From Peptoniphilus grossensis ph5 (lineage in GTDB: Bacteria; Bacillota; Clostridia; Tissierellales; Peptoniphilaceae), in contig NZ_HE978566.1 of assembly GCF_000311825.1 (NCBI RefSeq), positions 277,415 to 317,470 of the forward strand: a DNA stretch of 40,056 nt, read 5' to 3'. The translations under genes were made by a program, and so were the position numbers. The notes beneath the pieces are model-generated. The model was not told where the DNA came from. It made no database searches and saw only the letters and a list, made by a program, of their open reading frames with translations. Below are positions 23,234-31,264 of this stretch, piece after piece; within the stretch, counting starts at the first letter, position 1, and each line of letters opens with the position of its first letter.

Positions 23234-23575
23234 ATGGCTAGAGGTGGATTTAACGGCTTCCCTGGTGGAGGCGGAAGAAATAATATGATGAAGCAAATTG
23301 AAAAGCTTCAAAAACAAATGGAAGAAATGCAAGAAAATTTGGCAAATGAAGAAATTTCTGCAACTTCTGGTGGCGGAGCAGTTTGTGCAACTGTAAATGG
23401 AAACAAGGAACTTATTTCTATTAAGCTTGACAAAGATGCAGTTGATCCAGATGATGTTGAAATGCTTGAAGATCTAATCGTGGCTGCAGTAAATGAAGCT
23501 ATGAGAAATGCTGAAAGCAAAATGAACTCTCAAATGGGCAAATTAACTGGTGGATTAAATATTCCGGGGCTATAA
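23234..23575 (+). CDS. YbaB/EbfC nucleoid-associated protein
   Basis: The 113-aa protein has a Gly-rich N-terminus ('GGFNGFPGGGGRNNM'), a coiled helix, then the YbaB core including 'SGGGAVCATVNGNKELISIKLDKD' and 'LEDLIVAAVNEAMRNAE' regions. YbaB/EbfC forms a dimer that binds DNA and shapes the nucleoid. It lies eight bases after dnaX with an AGGAGG site and directly precedes recR, so it is co-transcribed with both. Confidence 0.92.
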   Translation: MARGGFNGFPGGGGRNNMMKQIEKLQKQMEEMQENLANEEISATSGGGAVCATVNGNKELISIKLDKDAVDPDDVEMLEDLIVAAVNEAMRNAESKMNSQMGKLTGGLNIPGL

Positions 23576-23576
23576 G

Positions 23577-24179
23577 ATGAACAAAGAAATTGGTCCTATT
23601 GAAGATTTAATAAAAAAATTAAATAGACTTCCTGGGATTGGTTCTAAAACTGCTCAAAGGCTTGCCTATCACATTATAGGTCTCGATGATGCTGAAGTTG
23701 TAAGTTTAAGTGATGCCATCATTGCTGCAAAGAGAAATACAGTTCAATGTTCCATTTGCATGAATTATGCTGACAGCGACCCCTGCCATATTTGTTCAAG
23801 TAAGACAAGGGACGACTCTATTATTTGCGTAGTAGAAAGCCCCAAGGATGTAGACGCCATGGAGAGGTCTAACAGCTTTCGTGGAAAATACCATGTACTT
23901 CACGGTGTAATTTCGCCACTAAAGGGGAAATCGCCAGAAGATGTAAAGGTAAAGGAACTAATTGAGAGAGTGAAAAAGGAAAATATTAAAGAAGTAATTG
24001 TTGCAACTAATCCCACTGTTGATGGCGATGCAACTGCAACTTATATAAAAAATATTTTAAAGGACTTTGATATTACAGTTTCGAGAATAGGATACGGCTT
24101 GCCAGTTGGAGGAGATCTCGAGTTTTACGACGAGATCACCATTCAGACTGCCATGGAAAATAGAAGAAGGCTAGATTAA
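23577..24179 (+). CDS. recR: Recombination protein RecR
   Basis: The protein has 200 aa, the standard RecR length. It has an N-terminal helix-hairpin-helix ('LPGIGSKTAQRLAYHI'), a four-Cys zinc finger ('CSICMNYADSDPCHIC'), a Toprim domain ('ICVVESPKDVDAMERS') and a C-terminal 'GYGLPVGGDLEFYDEIT' segment. With RecF and RecO it loads RecA at gaps. It begins one base after the ybaB stop. A terminator follows. Confidence 0.95.
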   Translation: MNKEIGPIEDLIKKLNRLPGIGSKTAQRLAYHIIGLDDAEVVSLSDAIIAAKRNTVQCSICMNYADSDPCHICSSKTRDDSIICVVESPKDVDAMERSNSFRGKYHVLHGVISPLKGKSPEDVKVKELIERVKKENIKEVIVATNPTVDGDATATYIKNILKDFDITVSRIGYGLPVGGDLEFYDEITIQTAMENRRRLD

Positions 24180-24180
24180 T

Positions 24181-24206
24181 TTTGGGACTTGGTCCCAAAT
24201 TTTTTC
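24181..24206 (+). terminator. Terminator between recR and ftsH
   Basis: TTTGGGAC (24181-24188) pairs perfectly with GTCCCAAA (24192-24199) around TTG, followed by a T tract. It leaves only about 30 bases before ftsH. Confidence 0.82.
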
Positions 24207-24234
24207 TTTAAAAAACTTTAGAAAGGGGAAAATT

Positions 24235-26130
24235 TTGTCTAACAACAAAAATAATTTTAATAAATATATTCCCACAATTCTCTATGTAATTTTGGCGATA
24301 GTGATTTTTTACCTAGTCGCCATAGTTTTTGTGCCAAGGCTTAACAAGGAAAAGGACATAAAAGAAATTGACTATGTTTCCTTTGTAAATCTTGTCAACA
24401 GGGGCGAAGTTAAAAAGGCAGAGGTTCGAGATAGGACCATTGCCTTTGAAATAGATAAAGATGGGAAGAAAGTTAAGTATGAAACTAATAGGATGTATGA
24501 TCCAAATTTAGTTGATAGGTTAGTAAATAAAAATGTAAAGTCTGCTCAAGTTTATAAGCCTGAAATGAATCCAGTGCTTTCCTTTATAATTTCAACTATT
24601 GCTACCTTTGCGATTCTTATTGCCTTTTGGATCTTTCTCTCAAAATTTATTTTCAAGAGAATGGGCGATGTTGGTCCCATGAGTCTTGGCAAAAGTGGGG
24701 CAAAGATCTATGTTGAATCTACTGATGGAATTAAATTCGAAAATGTAGCGGGACAAGATGAGGCAAAGGAAGCCTTGTCAGAACTTGTGGACTTTTTACA
24801 CAATCCAAAGAAGTACACAGAAATTGGTGCAAAACTACCTAAGGGGGCCCTATTAGTTGGTCCTCCAGGCACTGGTAAGACTCTTCTTGCCAAGGCTGTA
24901 GCAAGTGAAGCAGAGGTACCCTTCTTTTCAATTTCAGGTTCAGCCTTTGTTGAAATGTTTGTAGGTCTTGGTGCTGCTAAGGTTAGAGACTTATTTAAGC
25001 AAGCAGTGGAAAAGGCTCCTTGCATAATTTTTATTGACGAAATTGACACAATTGGCAAGAGAAGAGATGGGTCTGGATTTTCTGGCAATGATGAAAGAGA
25101 GCAAACACTTAACCAACTTCTTTCAGAGATGGACGGCTTTGATGCCAAGGCTGGAGTTGTAATTCTCGCTGCCACAAATAGACCAGATTCTCTTGACCCA
25201 GCTCTTTTAAGGCCAGGCAGATTTGACAGGAGAATACCAGTTGAGCTACCTGACTTAAGTGGAAGGATAGCCATACTAAGAGTTCATGCCAAGGACATAA
25301 AAAAGGAAGAAAATATAGATTACGACAAAATTGCTCGTGCCACTGCAGGTGCATCTGGTGCCGACCTTGCCAACATGATAAATGAGGCAGCCCTTCGTGC
25401 AGTTCGTGAAGGCAGAGACAAAATGAGTGAAAGAGACTTGGAAGAATCTGTAGAAGTTGTCCTTGCAGGTTATGAAAAGAAAAATGCAGTTATTTCTCCA
25501 AAGGAAAAGAGAATAATTGCCTACCACGAAGTTGGTCACGCCCTTGTTGCTGCAAAGCAAAAGGATTCAGCTCCAGTTCACAAAATTACAATTATTCCAA
25601 GAACATCAGGGGCTCTTGGCTACACTATGCAAGTTGATGAGGAAGAAAAATTCCTTATGACTAAGGAAGATGCCATAAATAGCATTGTAACCCTAACTGG
25701 CGGAAGGTCTGCTGAAGAATTAATTTTTAACATCAGGACAAGTGGAGCGTCAAATGACATTGAAAAGGCAACAAAAATTGCCAAGGCTATGGTTACAAGA
25801 TTTGGCATGACAGATGAATTTGGCTTTGTTGCACTGGAATCAATGACCAATGCCTACCTTGGTGGCGATACATCATTACAATGTTCACCACAAACACAAT
25901 ATGAAATAGACGAGGCAGTCCAAAAAATTATTGACCAGGCTCACGATGAAGCTAGAAAAATTTTAAAGGAAAACATCAGAGCTCTTCATGCCATTGCAGA
26001 ATATCTTCTTCGCCAAGAGACAATTACTGGCGAAGAATTTATGGACATATTAAAGGAATACGATGAAAAAGAAAGTCAAGCTGAGGTCCAAGATGATGGT
26101 GAGTCTATAGATGAAAGTCAAGATATGTAA
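24235..26130 (+). CDS. ftsH: ATP-dependent zinc metalloprotease FtsH
   Basis: The protein has 631 aa. Two N-terminal membrane helices flank a short extracytoplasmic domain (about 10-115). The AAA+ module has Walker A GPPGTGKT (209-216), 'IIFIDEIDTIG' and the 'RPGRFDRR' arginine-finger region. The protease has His431-Glu432-x-x-His435 as the zinc site. FtsH is a membrane hexamer that degrades misfolded and regulatory proteins. The TTG start has AAAGGGG just upstream. No clear promoter lies between the recR terminator and this gene, so it may depend on read-through or a promoter within recR. Confidence 0.95.
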   Translation: MSNNKNNFNKYIPTILYVILAIVIFYLVAIVFVPRLNKEKDIKEIDYVSFVNLVNRGEVKKAEVRDRTIAFEIDKDGKKVKYETNRMYDPNLVDRLVNKNVKSAQVYKPEMNPVLSFIISTIATFAILIAFWIFLSKFIFKRMGDVGPMSLGKSGAKIYVESTDGIKFENVAGQDEAKEALSELVDFLHNPKKYTEIGAKLPKGALLVGPPGTGKTLLAKAVASEAEVPFFSISGSAFVEMFVGLGAAKVRDLFKQAVEKAPCIIFIDEIDTIGKRRDGSGFSGNDEREQTLNQLLSEMDGFDAKAGVVILAATNRPDSLDPALLRPGRFDRRIPVELPDLSGRIAILRVHAKDIKKEENIDYDKIARATAGASGADLANMINEAALRAVREGRDKMSERDLEESVEVVLAGYEKKNAVISPKEKRIIAYHEVGHALVAAKQKDSAPVHKITIIPRTSGALGYTMQVDEEEKFLMTKEDAINSIVTLTGGRSAEELIFNIRTSGASNDIEKATKIAKAMVTRFGMTDEFGFVALESMTNAYLGGDTSLQCSPQTQYEIDEAVQKIIDQAHDEARKILKENIRALHAIAEYLLRQETITGEEFMDILKEYDEKESQAEVQDDGESIDESQDM

Positions 26131-26221
26131 AGGCAAAAGCTTATAAAAAGGGCTTAAACAACTAATTTCAGGTCAAGAAGGTTTTTCTTTTACATCATAG
26201 TTAAATTAATATTTATTATAG

Positions 26222-26257
26222 AAAAGATTTTTCTAATTACAGAAAAGTCTTTTTTTT
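26222..26257 (+). terminator. Terminator after ftsH
   Basis: A 13-bp A/T-rich stem (26222-26234 with 26241-26253, one wobble) is followed by more T residues. Confidence 0.75.
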
Positions 26258-26285
26258 GATGAAATTTTGGATTAAAATGTATAAA
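26256..26285 (+). promoter_or_regulatory. Possible promoter of the antiporter gene
   Basis: TTGATG (26256-26261), an 18-base spacer and TATAAA (26280-26285) lie about 38 bases before the start, just after the ftsH terminator stem. Confidence 0.45.
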
Positions 26286-26322
26286 AGGGGTAAAAGGAAA
26301 TTAGAAAGAAAAGGGGAAAAAA

Positions 26323-27621
26323 ATGATTTTTACAAATGCAGTTGTGCTGTCAGTAATAATTTTGGCAGCCTTATGTTTAGCAAAAGTCCCTGTGTTTTTT
26401 GCACTGATGATTTCAGGCATTGCAGCAGGACTTATCTCAGGACTTGGAATCACTGAGACTATGAAAGTTTTAATAGGTGGAATGGGAGGCAACGCTGAAA
26501 CAGCTCTTAGCTATATACTTCTTGGCTCTCTTGCCTATTGTATGGAAGAAACTGGTGCCGCTGCCATAATGGCAAAAAAAATTGGCTCACTGGTAAAGGG
26601 TAATAAAATTTTACTATGTGCAATTATAATTGTGATTGCAATAGCCGCAGAAACTGTTATACCAATTCACATAGCCTTTATACCAATTTTGATACCACCA
26701 CTTCTAGCAGTAACTAACAAAATGAAAATGAACAGAAAGATGCTCTCTGTTTCCTTTGGTTTTGGACTCAAGGCACCTTATATTGCCCTACCTATTGGTT
26801 ATGGTGCAATATTTCACGGCTTGATTATCGATTCCTTTGCTAGATCAGGACTTACTATTACAGATAAGGATGTAACAGGAACTAACTGGATAGTTGCCCT
26901 TATAATGTTTTTAGGTCTATGTGCTGGCTTGATTTTCTTTATGAAAGATAAGGAATATGAAACTAAAAGTGTTGAAGGTAAAATAATTGAAGTGCCAGAA
27001 AAATTAGAAAAGAAACACATAATTGTTCTTTTATCTGGAGTAATAACAGTTGTTGTTCAAATGCTCACAAACTCACTTCCACTTGGAGCCTTAATTGGAC
27101 TAATATTTGTAGTTGTAACAGGCGTAGTTAAGTGGTCTGATATGCAAAAGATGCTTGACGGTGGTATTAAGATGATGGGCTTTATTGCCTTTGTAATGCT
27201 ACTGGCAGCAGGATATGCAGAAGTAGTTAAAGAGTGTGGAGCAGTTGACGATTTAGTTCAAGTAGCAACTAAATTCTTAGGTGGTTCAAAACTTGTAGCA
27301 TCCTATGTAATGATTCTTCTAGGACTTATGATTACTCTTGGAATAGGAACATCCTTTGGTACAGTTCCTATTATTTCAGCAATTTATGTGCCAATTGCAT
27401 CAAGTCTTGGATATTCAATTCCAGCTACTATTTTACTTGTAACTGTAGCAGCAGCTTGTGGCGATGCAGGTTCACCAGCATCTGATACAACTTTAGGACC
27501 TACATCTGGTCTTTCAGTTGACGGACAACATGAGCACATCAAGGATACTTGTATTCCACAAATTTGTTTCTTTGGAGTGCCACTAATTTTAATAGGTGGA
27601 TTTGTCACAACTTTAATTTAA
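26323..27621 (+). CDS. NhaC/YuiF-like Na+/H+ antiporter superfamily transporter
   Basis: The 432-aa protein has about eleven membrane helices. The C-terminal signature 'GDAGSPASDTTLGPTSGL' followed by 'DGQHEHIKDTCIP' is that of the YuiF-type branch of the Na+/H+ antiporter family. Some relatives are thought to move amino acids such as histidine in exchange for ions, so the substrate is open. It is a single-gene unit with AAGGGG upstream and a strong terminator. No regulatory element is evident. Confidence 0.8.
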   Translation: MIFTNAVVLSVIILAALCLAKVPVFFALMISGIAAGLISGLGITETMKVLIGGMGGNAETALSYILLGSLAYCMEETGAAAIMAKKIGSLVKGNKILLCAIIIVIAIAAETVIPIHIAFIPILIPPLLAVTNKMKMNRKMLSVSFGFGLKAPYIALPIGYGAIFHGLIIDSFARSGLTITDKDVTGTNWIVALIMFLGLCAGLIFFMKDKEYETKSVEGKIIEVPEKLEKKHIIVLLSGVITVVVQMLTNSLPLGALIGLIFVVVTGVVKWSDMQKMLDGGIKMMGFIAFVMLLAAGYAEVVKECGAVDDLVQVATKFLGGSKLVASYVMILLGLMITLGIGTSFGTVPIISAIYVPIASSLGYSIPATILLVTVAAACGDAGSPASDTTLGPTSGLSVDGQHEHIKDTCIPQICFFGVPLILIGGFVTTLI

Positions 27622-27639
27622 TATGGATAACAAAGACAA

Positions 27640-27679
27640 AAGAGGCTTCTGCGGGGTGAACAGAAGCCTCTTCTTTTTT
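27640..27679 (+). terminator. Terminator of the antiporter gene
   Basis: A perfect 12-bp stem, AAGAGGCTTCTG (27640-27651) with 27661-27672, has a 9-base loop and is followed by CTTTTTT. Confidence 0.92.
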
Positions 27680-27698
27680 GCCAAAATATAAGTAAAGG

Positions 27699-27724
27699 AA
27701 GTAAAATAAATTTTTATTTTACTT
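27699..27724. repeat. A/T-rich inverted repeat
   Basis: AAGTAAAATAA (27699-27709) pairs perfectly with 27714-27724 around a 4-base loop. It lies between two convergent genes. A second small palindrome, CCACATTGTGG-like, lies near 27786. A weak terminator for the zur-like gene is possible. Confidence 0.3.
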
Positions 27725-27796
27725 AATATATTATAACTCTATAATGAAAAAAGTAAAGAAATATTTTGCCATGTGAATAGCATTCCACAATGTGGT

Positions 27797-28213
27797 TTAT
27801 TTATCTTTTTGGCAGTCAGGACAGACGCCACGAAGTTCAACTATATGATTTGTCACAGTGTAGCCAGTTTCTTCTTCAGCAATTTTTTCAAAATCTGAAA
27901 TTGGACAATTTTCTATGGCAGAAATTTTGCCGCACTTGTCACAAACTATGTAGTGTCTGTGACCCATATTTGCAAATTCAAAATAATAAAGCCCGTTGTG
28001 ATACAAGTTTTTCTTCAAAATATTTTTATCAGTAAGTTCATTTAGCATCCTGTAAAGGGAAGTGAAGCTAGGCAGAGATTTTTTGTCCACAGCTTCAAAA
28101 ATTTCCTCTGTATTCATGGGTACATGAGAATTATATAGAAGATCCAAAAGGGCAAGCCTTCCCTTAGTTACCTTTAAATTATTTTTCTTTAATATATCTT
28201 CAAAATTTTTCAA
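27797..28213 (-). CDS. Fur-family repressor, probable zinc regulator Zur
   Basis: The 138-aa protein has an N-terminal winged helix ('VTKGRLALLDLLYNSHVPMNTEEIF', 'SFTSLYRMLNEL') and a C-terminal metal domain with 'HRHYIVCDKCGK' and a second CxxC ('GVCPDC'). The two CxxC pairs form the structural zinc site. It is divergent from the zinc importer, which supports Zur. Fur or PerR are alternatives. The TTG at 28213 is chosen because AGGTGA fits it; a TTG six codons upstream has no site. An extended -10 (TGATATAAT, 28250-28242) lies upstream. Confidence 0.85.
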   Translation of the reverse strand: MKNFEDILKKNNLKVTKGRLALLDLLYNSHVPMNTEEIFEAVDKKSLPSFTSLYRMLNELTDKNILKKNLYHNGLYYFEFANMGHRHYIVCDKCGKISAIENCPISDFEKIAEEETGYTVTNHIVELRGVCPDCQKDK

Positions 28214-28241
28214 AAATTCACCTGCTTTCAATCTTATAAGT

Positions 28242-28250
28242 ATTATATCA
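28242..28250 (-). promoter_or_regulatory. Extended -10 promoter of the zur-like gene
   Basis: On the minus strand TGATATAAT fits the extended -10 consensus perfectly, about 28 bases before the TTG start. Confidence 0.6.
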
Positions 28251-28294
28251 AAATTTATTTAATTTAAAAAATTACTTTAAAAATGAAAAAATTT

Positions 28295-28321
28295 TGCTAT
28301 AATAATTAATGGAAATCATTA
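28295..28321 (+). promoter_or_regulatory. Zinc importer promoter with overlapping palindrome
   Basis: TGCTATAAT (28295-28303) is a perfect extended -10. TAATG-GAAAT-CATTA (28307-28321) is a 5-5-5 palindrome over the expected start of transcription, a likely repressor site. It is not a close match to the published B. subtilis Zur box, so Zur binding is inferred. Confidence 0.6.
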
Positions 28322-28344
28322 TTGTTTAGGAGGAAAAAAGAAAA

Positions 28345-29412
28345 ATGAAAAATATTAAGAAAATATTATTTTTATTAGCGGGAATAGTTTTATTCTCAGG
28401 TTGTTCTAAGGGAGCAGAAACAAAGGATGCTGGAAAAGATACAGAAAATAAGGAAGGACTAAAGGTTTATGCTTCAGTTTATCCAATGTATGACTTTGCC
28501 AAAAAGATCGCTGGCGACAAGCTTGATGTTGAGATGGTAATGCCACAAGGTACTGAACCTCATGGATGGGAACCAGATACTAAGGCAATTAAAAATTTAG
28601 AAAGTGCAGATTTGTTTATCTACAATGGTGCAGGCCTTGAATCTTGGACTGATAAGGTCATTGATTCTCTATCAAATAAAGATTTAAAAGTAGTGGAAGC
28701 CTCAGAGGGCGTAGAACTTATTAAGTCAAGTCATGATCACGAAGATGAAGATCATGATCATGAAGGGGCTGAAGAAAATCACAATCATGAAGCAGAAGAA
28801 AATCATGACCACAATCATGAAACAGCTGAAAACAACCACAATCACGAAGCTCATGAAGAGGATCATGATCATGAAGGTCACCACCATGGACCAATGGATC
28901 CCCATGTTTGGATTTCACCAAAGAATGCAAAAATTGAAATGGAAAACATAAAGAATGCTTTAGTGGAACTTGACAAAGAAAATGCAGATTATTATGAGTC
29001 AAATTACCAAAAATATGCTAAAATGTTAGATGAACTTGATGCAAAATATTCTGAAAAGTTAAGCCCTCTTCCAAATAAGACTATTGTAGTTAGCCATGAA
29101 GCTTATGGATACTTATGCAAGGACTATAATTTGACTCAAATTGGTATAAAGGGTGTAAATGCAGAAACTGAGCCAGATGCAAAGAAAATGGCTGAGATAA
29201 TTAACTATGTAAAAGAAAATAAAATCACAACTATTTTCACAGAAGAATTAATTGATCCAAAGGTTTCAAAAATTATTGCCGATGAAACGGGATGCCTTGT
29301 GAAGGTCCTTTCACCAATTGAAGGATTAAGCGAAGAACAAATAAAAAATAATGAAGATTATTTTAGCATAATGGAAGAAAATTTAGAAAATTTAGTAGGT
29401 GCTTTAAAATAG
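28345..29412 (+). CDS. Zinc-binding lipoprotein of ZnuA/AdcA type
   Basis: The 355-aa lipoprotein has lipobox FSGC with Cys20. It belongs to the cluster A-I metal-binding family. Zn ligand candidates are His73 ('GTEPHGWEPD'), His187 ('MDPHVW'), the His in 'VVSHEAYGYL' and an acidic residue near 'FTEELIDPKVS'. Between the first two lies a loop (130-181) with 17 His residues among Asp/Glu. This is the sign of a zinc, rather than manganese, receptor. It delivers zinc to the permease encoded downstream. AGGAGG precedes the ATG. Confidence 0.9.
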   Translation: MKNIKKILFLLAGIVLFSGCSKGAETKDAGKDTENKEGLKVYASVYPMYDFAKKIAGDKLDVEMVMPQGTEPHGWEPDTKAIKNLESADLFIYNGAGLESWTDKVIDSLSNKDLKVVEASEGVELIKSSHDHEDEDHDHEGAEENHNHEAEENHDHNHETAENNHNHEAHEEDHDHEGHHHGPMDPHVWISPKNAKIEMENIKNALVELDKENADYYESNYQKYAKMLDELDAKYSEKLSPLPNKTIVVSHEAYGYLCKDYNLTQIGIKGVNAETEPDAKKMAEIINYVKENKITTIFTEELIDPKVSKIIADETGCLVKVLSPIEGLSEEQIKNNEDYFSIMEENLENLVGALK

Positions 29413-30071
29413 TGAAGGAAAAATTGTTAGAAATCAAAAATCTAAGCTTTAAATACAGCGATGAATTAGTTTTAGATGATATAAATTTTGATGTCTATAG
29501 GGGCGACTATATCGCCCTTATAGGTTCTAACGGTGCCGGAAAGTCGACTTTAGTTAAGCTGATTTTAAATCAACTTAAACCACTTACCGGCACTGTTTCT
29601 TTTTATACAAAAAATGGATTAAAGGACATTGGCTATGTGCCGCAATTATCAGTCCCATCTTCTTTGGAATTTCCAATAACAGTTACAGAATTATTGTCTC
29701 TTGCACTCTATCCAAAGAACAAGGGCTTTAGAAAATTAAAATCTTATGACAGGGAAAAAATTACAAGTGCCCTAAAGCTTGTTGGCATGGAAAAATATAA
29801 GGATAGACTTTACACTGAGTTATCTGGTGGCCAAAGGCAGAGAGTTTTAATAGCCAAGACCCTTGTTGCCACACCTGAATTTTTAATCTTAGACGAGCCC
29901 ATGACTGGTGTGGACAGAGAGTCCAAGGAGTCACTATTTCATCTTTTGAGCCACATCAATAGAGAACACAATATTACAATTTTAATGATCACCCACAATC
30001 TTGAAGAAGTGGAAGAAAATGTAAATAAAGTTTTTGAGATAAAAGACGAAAAAATTAGGGAAGTGAAATAA
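29412..30071 (+). CDS. Zinc ABC transporter ATP-binding protein (ZnuC type)
   Basis: The 219-aa ATPase has Walker A GSNGAGKST, signature 'LSGGQRQR' and Walker B 'FLILDEPMTGVD'. It energises zinc import with the neighbouring permease and binding protein. The GTG start overlaps the preceding stop by one base (TAGTG). A TTG at 29424 with GAAGGA before it is a plausible alternative giving a product shorter by four residues. The stop overlaps the permease start. Confidence 0.9.
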   Translation: MKEKLLEIKNLSFKYSDELVLDDINFDVYRGDYIALIGSNGAGKSTLVKLILNQLKPLTGTVSFYTKNGLKDIGYVPQLSVPSSLEFPITVTELLSLALYPKNKGFRKLKSYDREKITSALKLVGMEKYKDRLYTELSGGQRQRVLIAKTLVATPEFLILDEPMTGVDRESKESLFHLLSHINREHNITILMITHNLEEVEENVNKVFEIKDEKIREVK

Positions 30072-30862
30072 TGGAAATCTTTCAATATTCATACATGATA
30101 AAGGCGCTAATAGTTGGAGCCTTCTTGTCAATAATTATCCCTTGCATGGGTGTTGTAGTTGTCAATAAAAAGATTTCTGTAATTGGTGATGCCCTATCCC
30201 ATGTGTCCCTTGCTGGTGTAATGCTGGGACTAATAACATCAACTTCACCAGTCCTTGGAGCCTTAGTCTTGTGTGTTCTCGGCTCTTTATTTTTGGAATA
30301 TGTGAGGACAAAATTTCCTGGTTACCAAGAAATTTCCTCTGCAATCTTAATGAGCACGGGCATTGGTCTTGCATCACTTTTTTCTGGCTTTGTAAAGACA
30401 AGTGCCAACTTCGAAGAATATCTTTTCGGCTCTATAATTGCCATACCAGAATTTGATTTTTATTTAATCTTAATAGTTTCTCTTGTGGTATTTATTTTAT
30501 TTTTCTATCTTTTTACTGACCTAATGTATATTTCCTTTGATGAATCATCGGCGAGATTATCTGGAGTAAATGTTGATAGGGTAAATTTAATTTTTATGAT
30601 ATTAATTGCAGTTACTATTTCTGTTTCTGCAAGAACTGTTGGGATTTTAATTATCTCATCACTAATGGTAGTGCCAGTGGCATCAGCCATGCAGTTTAAG
30701 CTTGGCTATTTAAAGACCACTATTCTTGCATCAATCTTTGGCTTTATCTTTACAATAACGGGGCTTGTATCATCTTTTTATATTGGACTTAAACCAGGCG
30801 GCGCAATTGTATTATTTGGAGTTTTATTTTTAACAATTATACTTTTAATAAAGAAAAAATAA
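30071..30862 (+). CDS. Zinc ABC transporter permease (ZnuB type)
   Basis: This 263-aa membrane protein of the ABC-3 family has about eight helices. Landmarks are 'MKALIVGAFLSIIIPCMGVVVV'-type opening, 'IGDALSHVSLAGV', and 'GILIISSLMVVPVASAMQF' with the conserved P-A motif. It forms the channel for zinc uptake together with the ATPase, whose stop it overlaps (TAATG). It closes the three-gene operon and is followed by a hairpin. Confidence 0.9.
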   Translation: MEIFQYSYMIKALIVGAFLSIIIPCMGVVVVNKKISVIGDALSHVSLAGVMLGLITSTSPVLGALVLCVLGSLFLEYVRTKFPGYQEISSAILMSTGIGLASLFSGFVKTSANFEEYLFGSIIAIPEFDFYLILIVSLVVFILFFYLFTDLMYISFDESSARLSGVNVDRVNLIFMILIAVTISVSARTVGILIISSLMVVPVASAMQFKLGYLKTTILASIFGFIFTITGLVSSFYIGLKPGGAIVLFGVLFLTIILLIKKK

Positions 30863-30896
30863 GAGTGAGGACGGCATGTGTCCCCACTCTTTATTT
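30861..30896 (+). terminator. Terminator of the zinc import operon
   Basis: A 12-base arm (30861-30872) pairs with 30880-30891 with one mismatch, followed by TTATTT. The T tract is short, so this is moderately supported. Confidence 0.65.
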
Positions 30897-30908
30897 GATT
30901 TATTTTAA

Positions 30909-31115
30909 TTATAAATATATTCCAAGATTATATAAACAAATGCAAAAAACAAAAACAATGAAAGCTATAACAGTGCAGAGGTATGTAAGAATATAGTATT
31001 CTTTTTTAAAGGATTTTTTAAAATCAGAAAAACCTAGATTTCCAAGTATGACAGGAAAAAAGGGTAATAAAATAATTAAAAACTGTCTAAGTAAATAATT
31101 AACAAAATTGCTCAT
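30909..31115 (-). CDS. Small two-helix membrane protein
   Basis: The 68-aa protein is of unknown function. It has two hydrophobic segments, about residues 9-27 ('LRQFLIILLPFFPVILGNL') and 41-65, joined by a basic loop. The ATG follows GAGGTGAT at good spacing, and an extended -10 (TGTTATAAT) lies just upstream, so it is likely a real gene. It stands alone between the zinc and aromatic operons. Confidence 0.6.
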   Translation of the reverse strand: MSNFVNYLLRQFLIILLPFFPVILGNLGFSDFKKSFKKEYYILTYLCTVIAFIVFVFCICLYNLGIYL

Positions 31116-31132
31116 ATAATCACCTCATATTA

Positions 31133-31152
31133 ATTATAACATATTTTTACTA
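31133..31152 (-). promoter_or_regulatory. Promoter of the small membrane protein, repeated element
   Basis: TAGTAAAAATATGTTATAAT on the minus strand carries an extended -10. The same 20 bases occur upstream of the zinc-ribbon gene (20930-20949, minus strand). Confidence 0.6.
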
Positions 31153-31185
31153 ATTTGCAACGATACTGAGATAAAGTAAAATATT

Positions 31186-31200
31186 TTAGCTTAAAGCTAA
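31186..31200. promoter_or_regulatory. Operator-like palindrome upstream of the aro operon
   Basis: TTAGCTTAAAGCTAA is a perfect 7-1-7 palindrome about 65 bases before aroB. No T tract follows, so a protein site is more likely than a terminator. A weak -10 (TATTAT, 31232-31237) lies downstream. Confidence 0.45.
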
Positions 31201-31264
31201 TAAGATCCTTTATTTATAGGCATCTTTGTTTTATTATAGAGAGAGCAAGGCATAGGAGTGTTTT

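Noticed and set aside
24708-25274. Minus-strand open frame of 188 codons inside ftsH
   Set aside because: It lies wholly antisense to conserved AAA+ coding sequence and has no start signals. Codon periodicity belongs to ftsH.
28732-28887. Short repeated units (CATGA/CATGATCATGA-like) resembling a repeat array
   Set aside because: They are in frame with the His/Asp/Glu-rich loop of the zinc receptor and have no regular unit length or spacers, so this is not CRISPR or a regulatory array.
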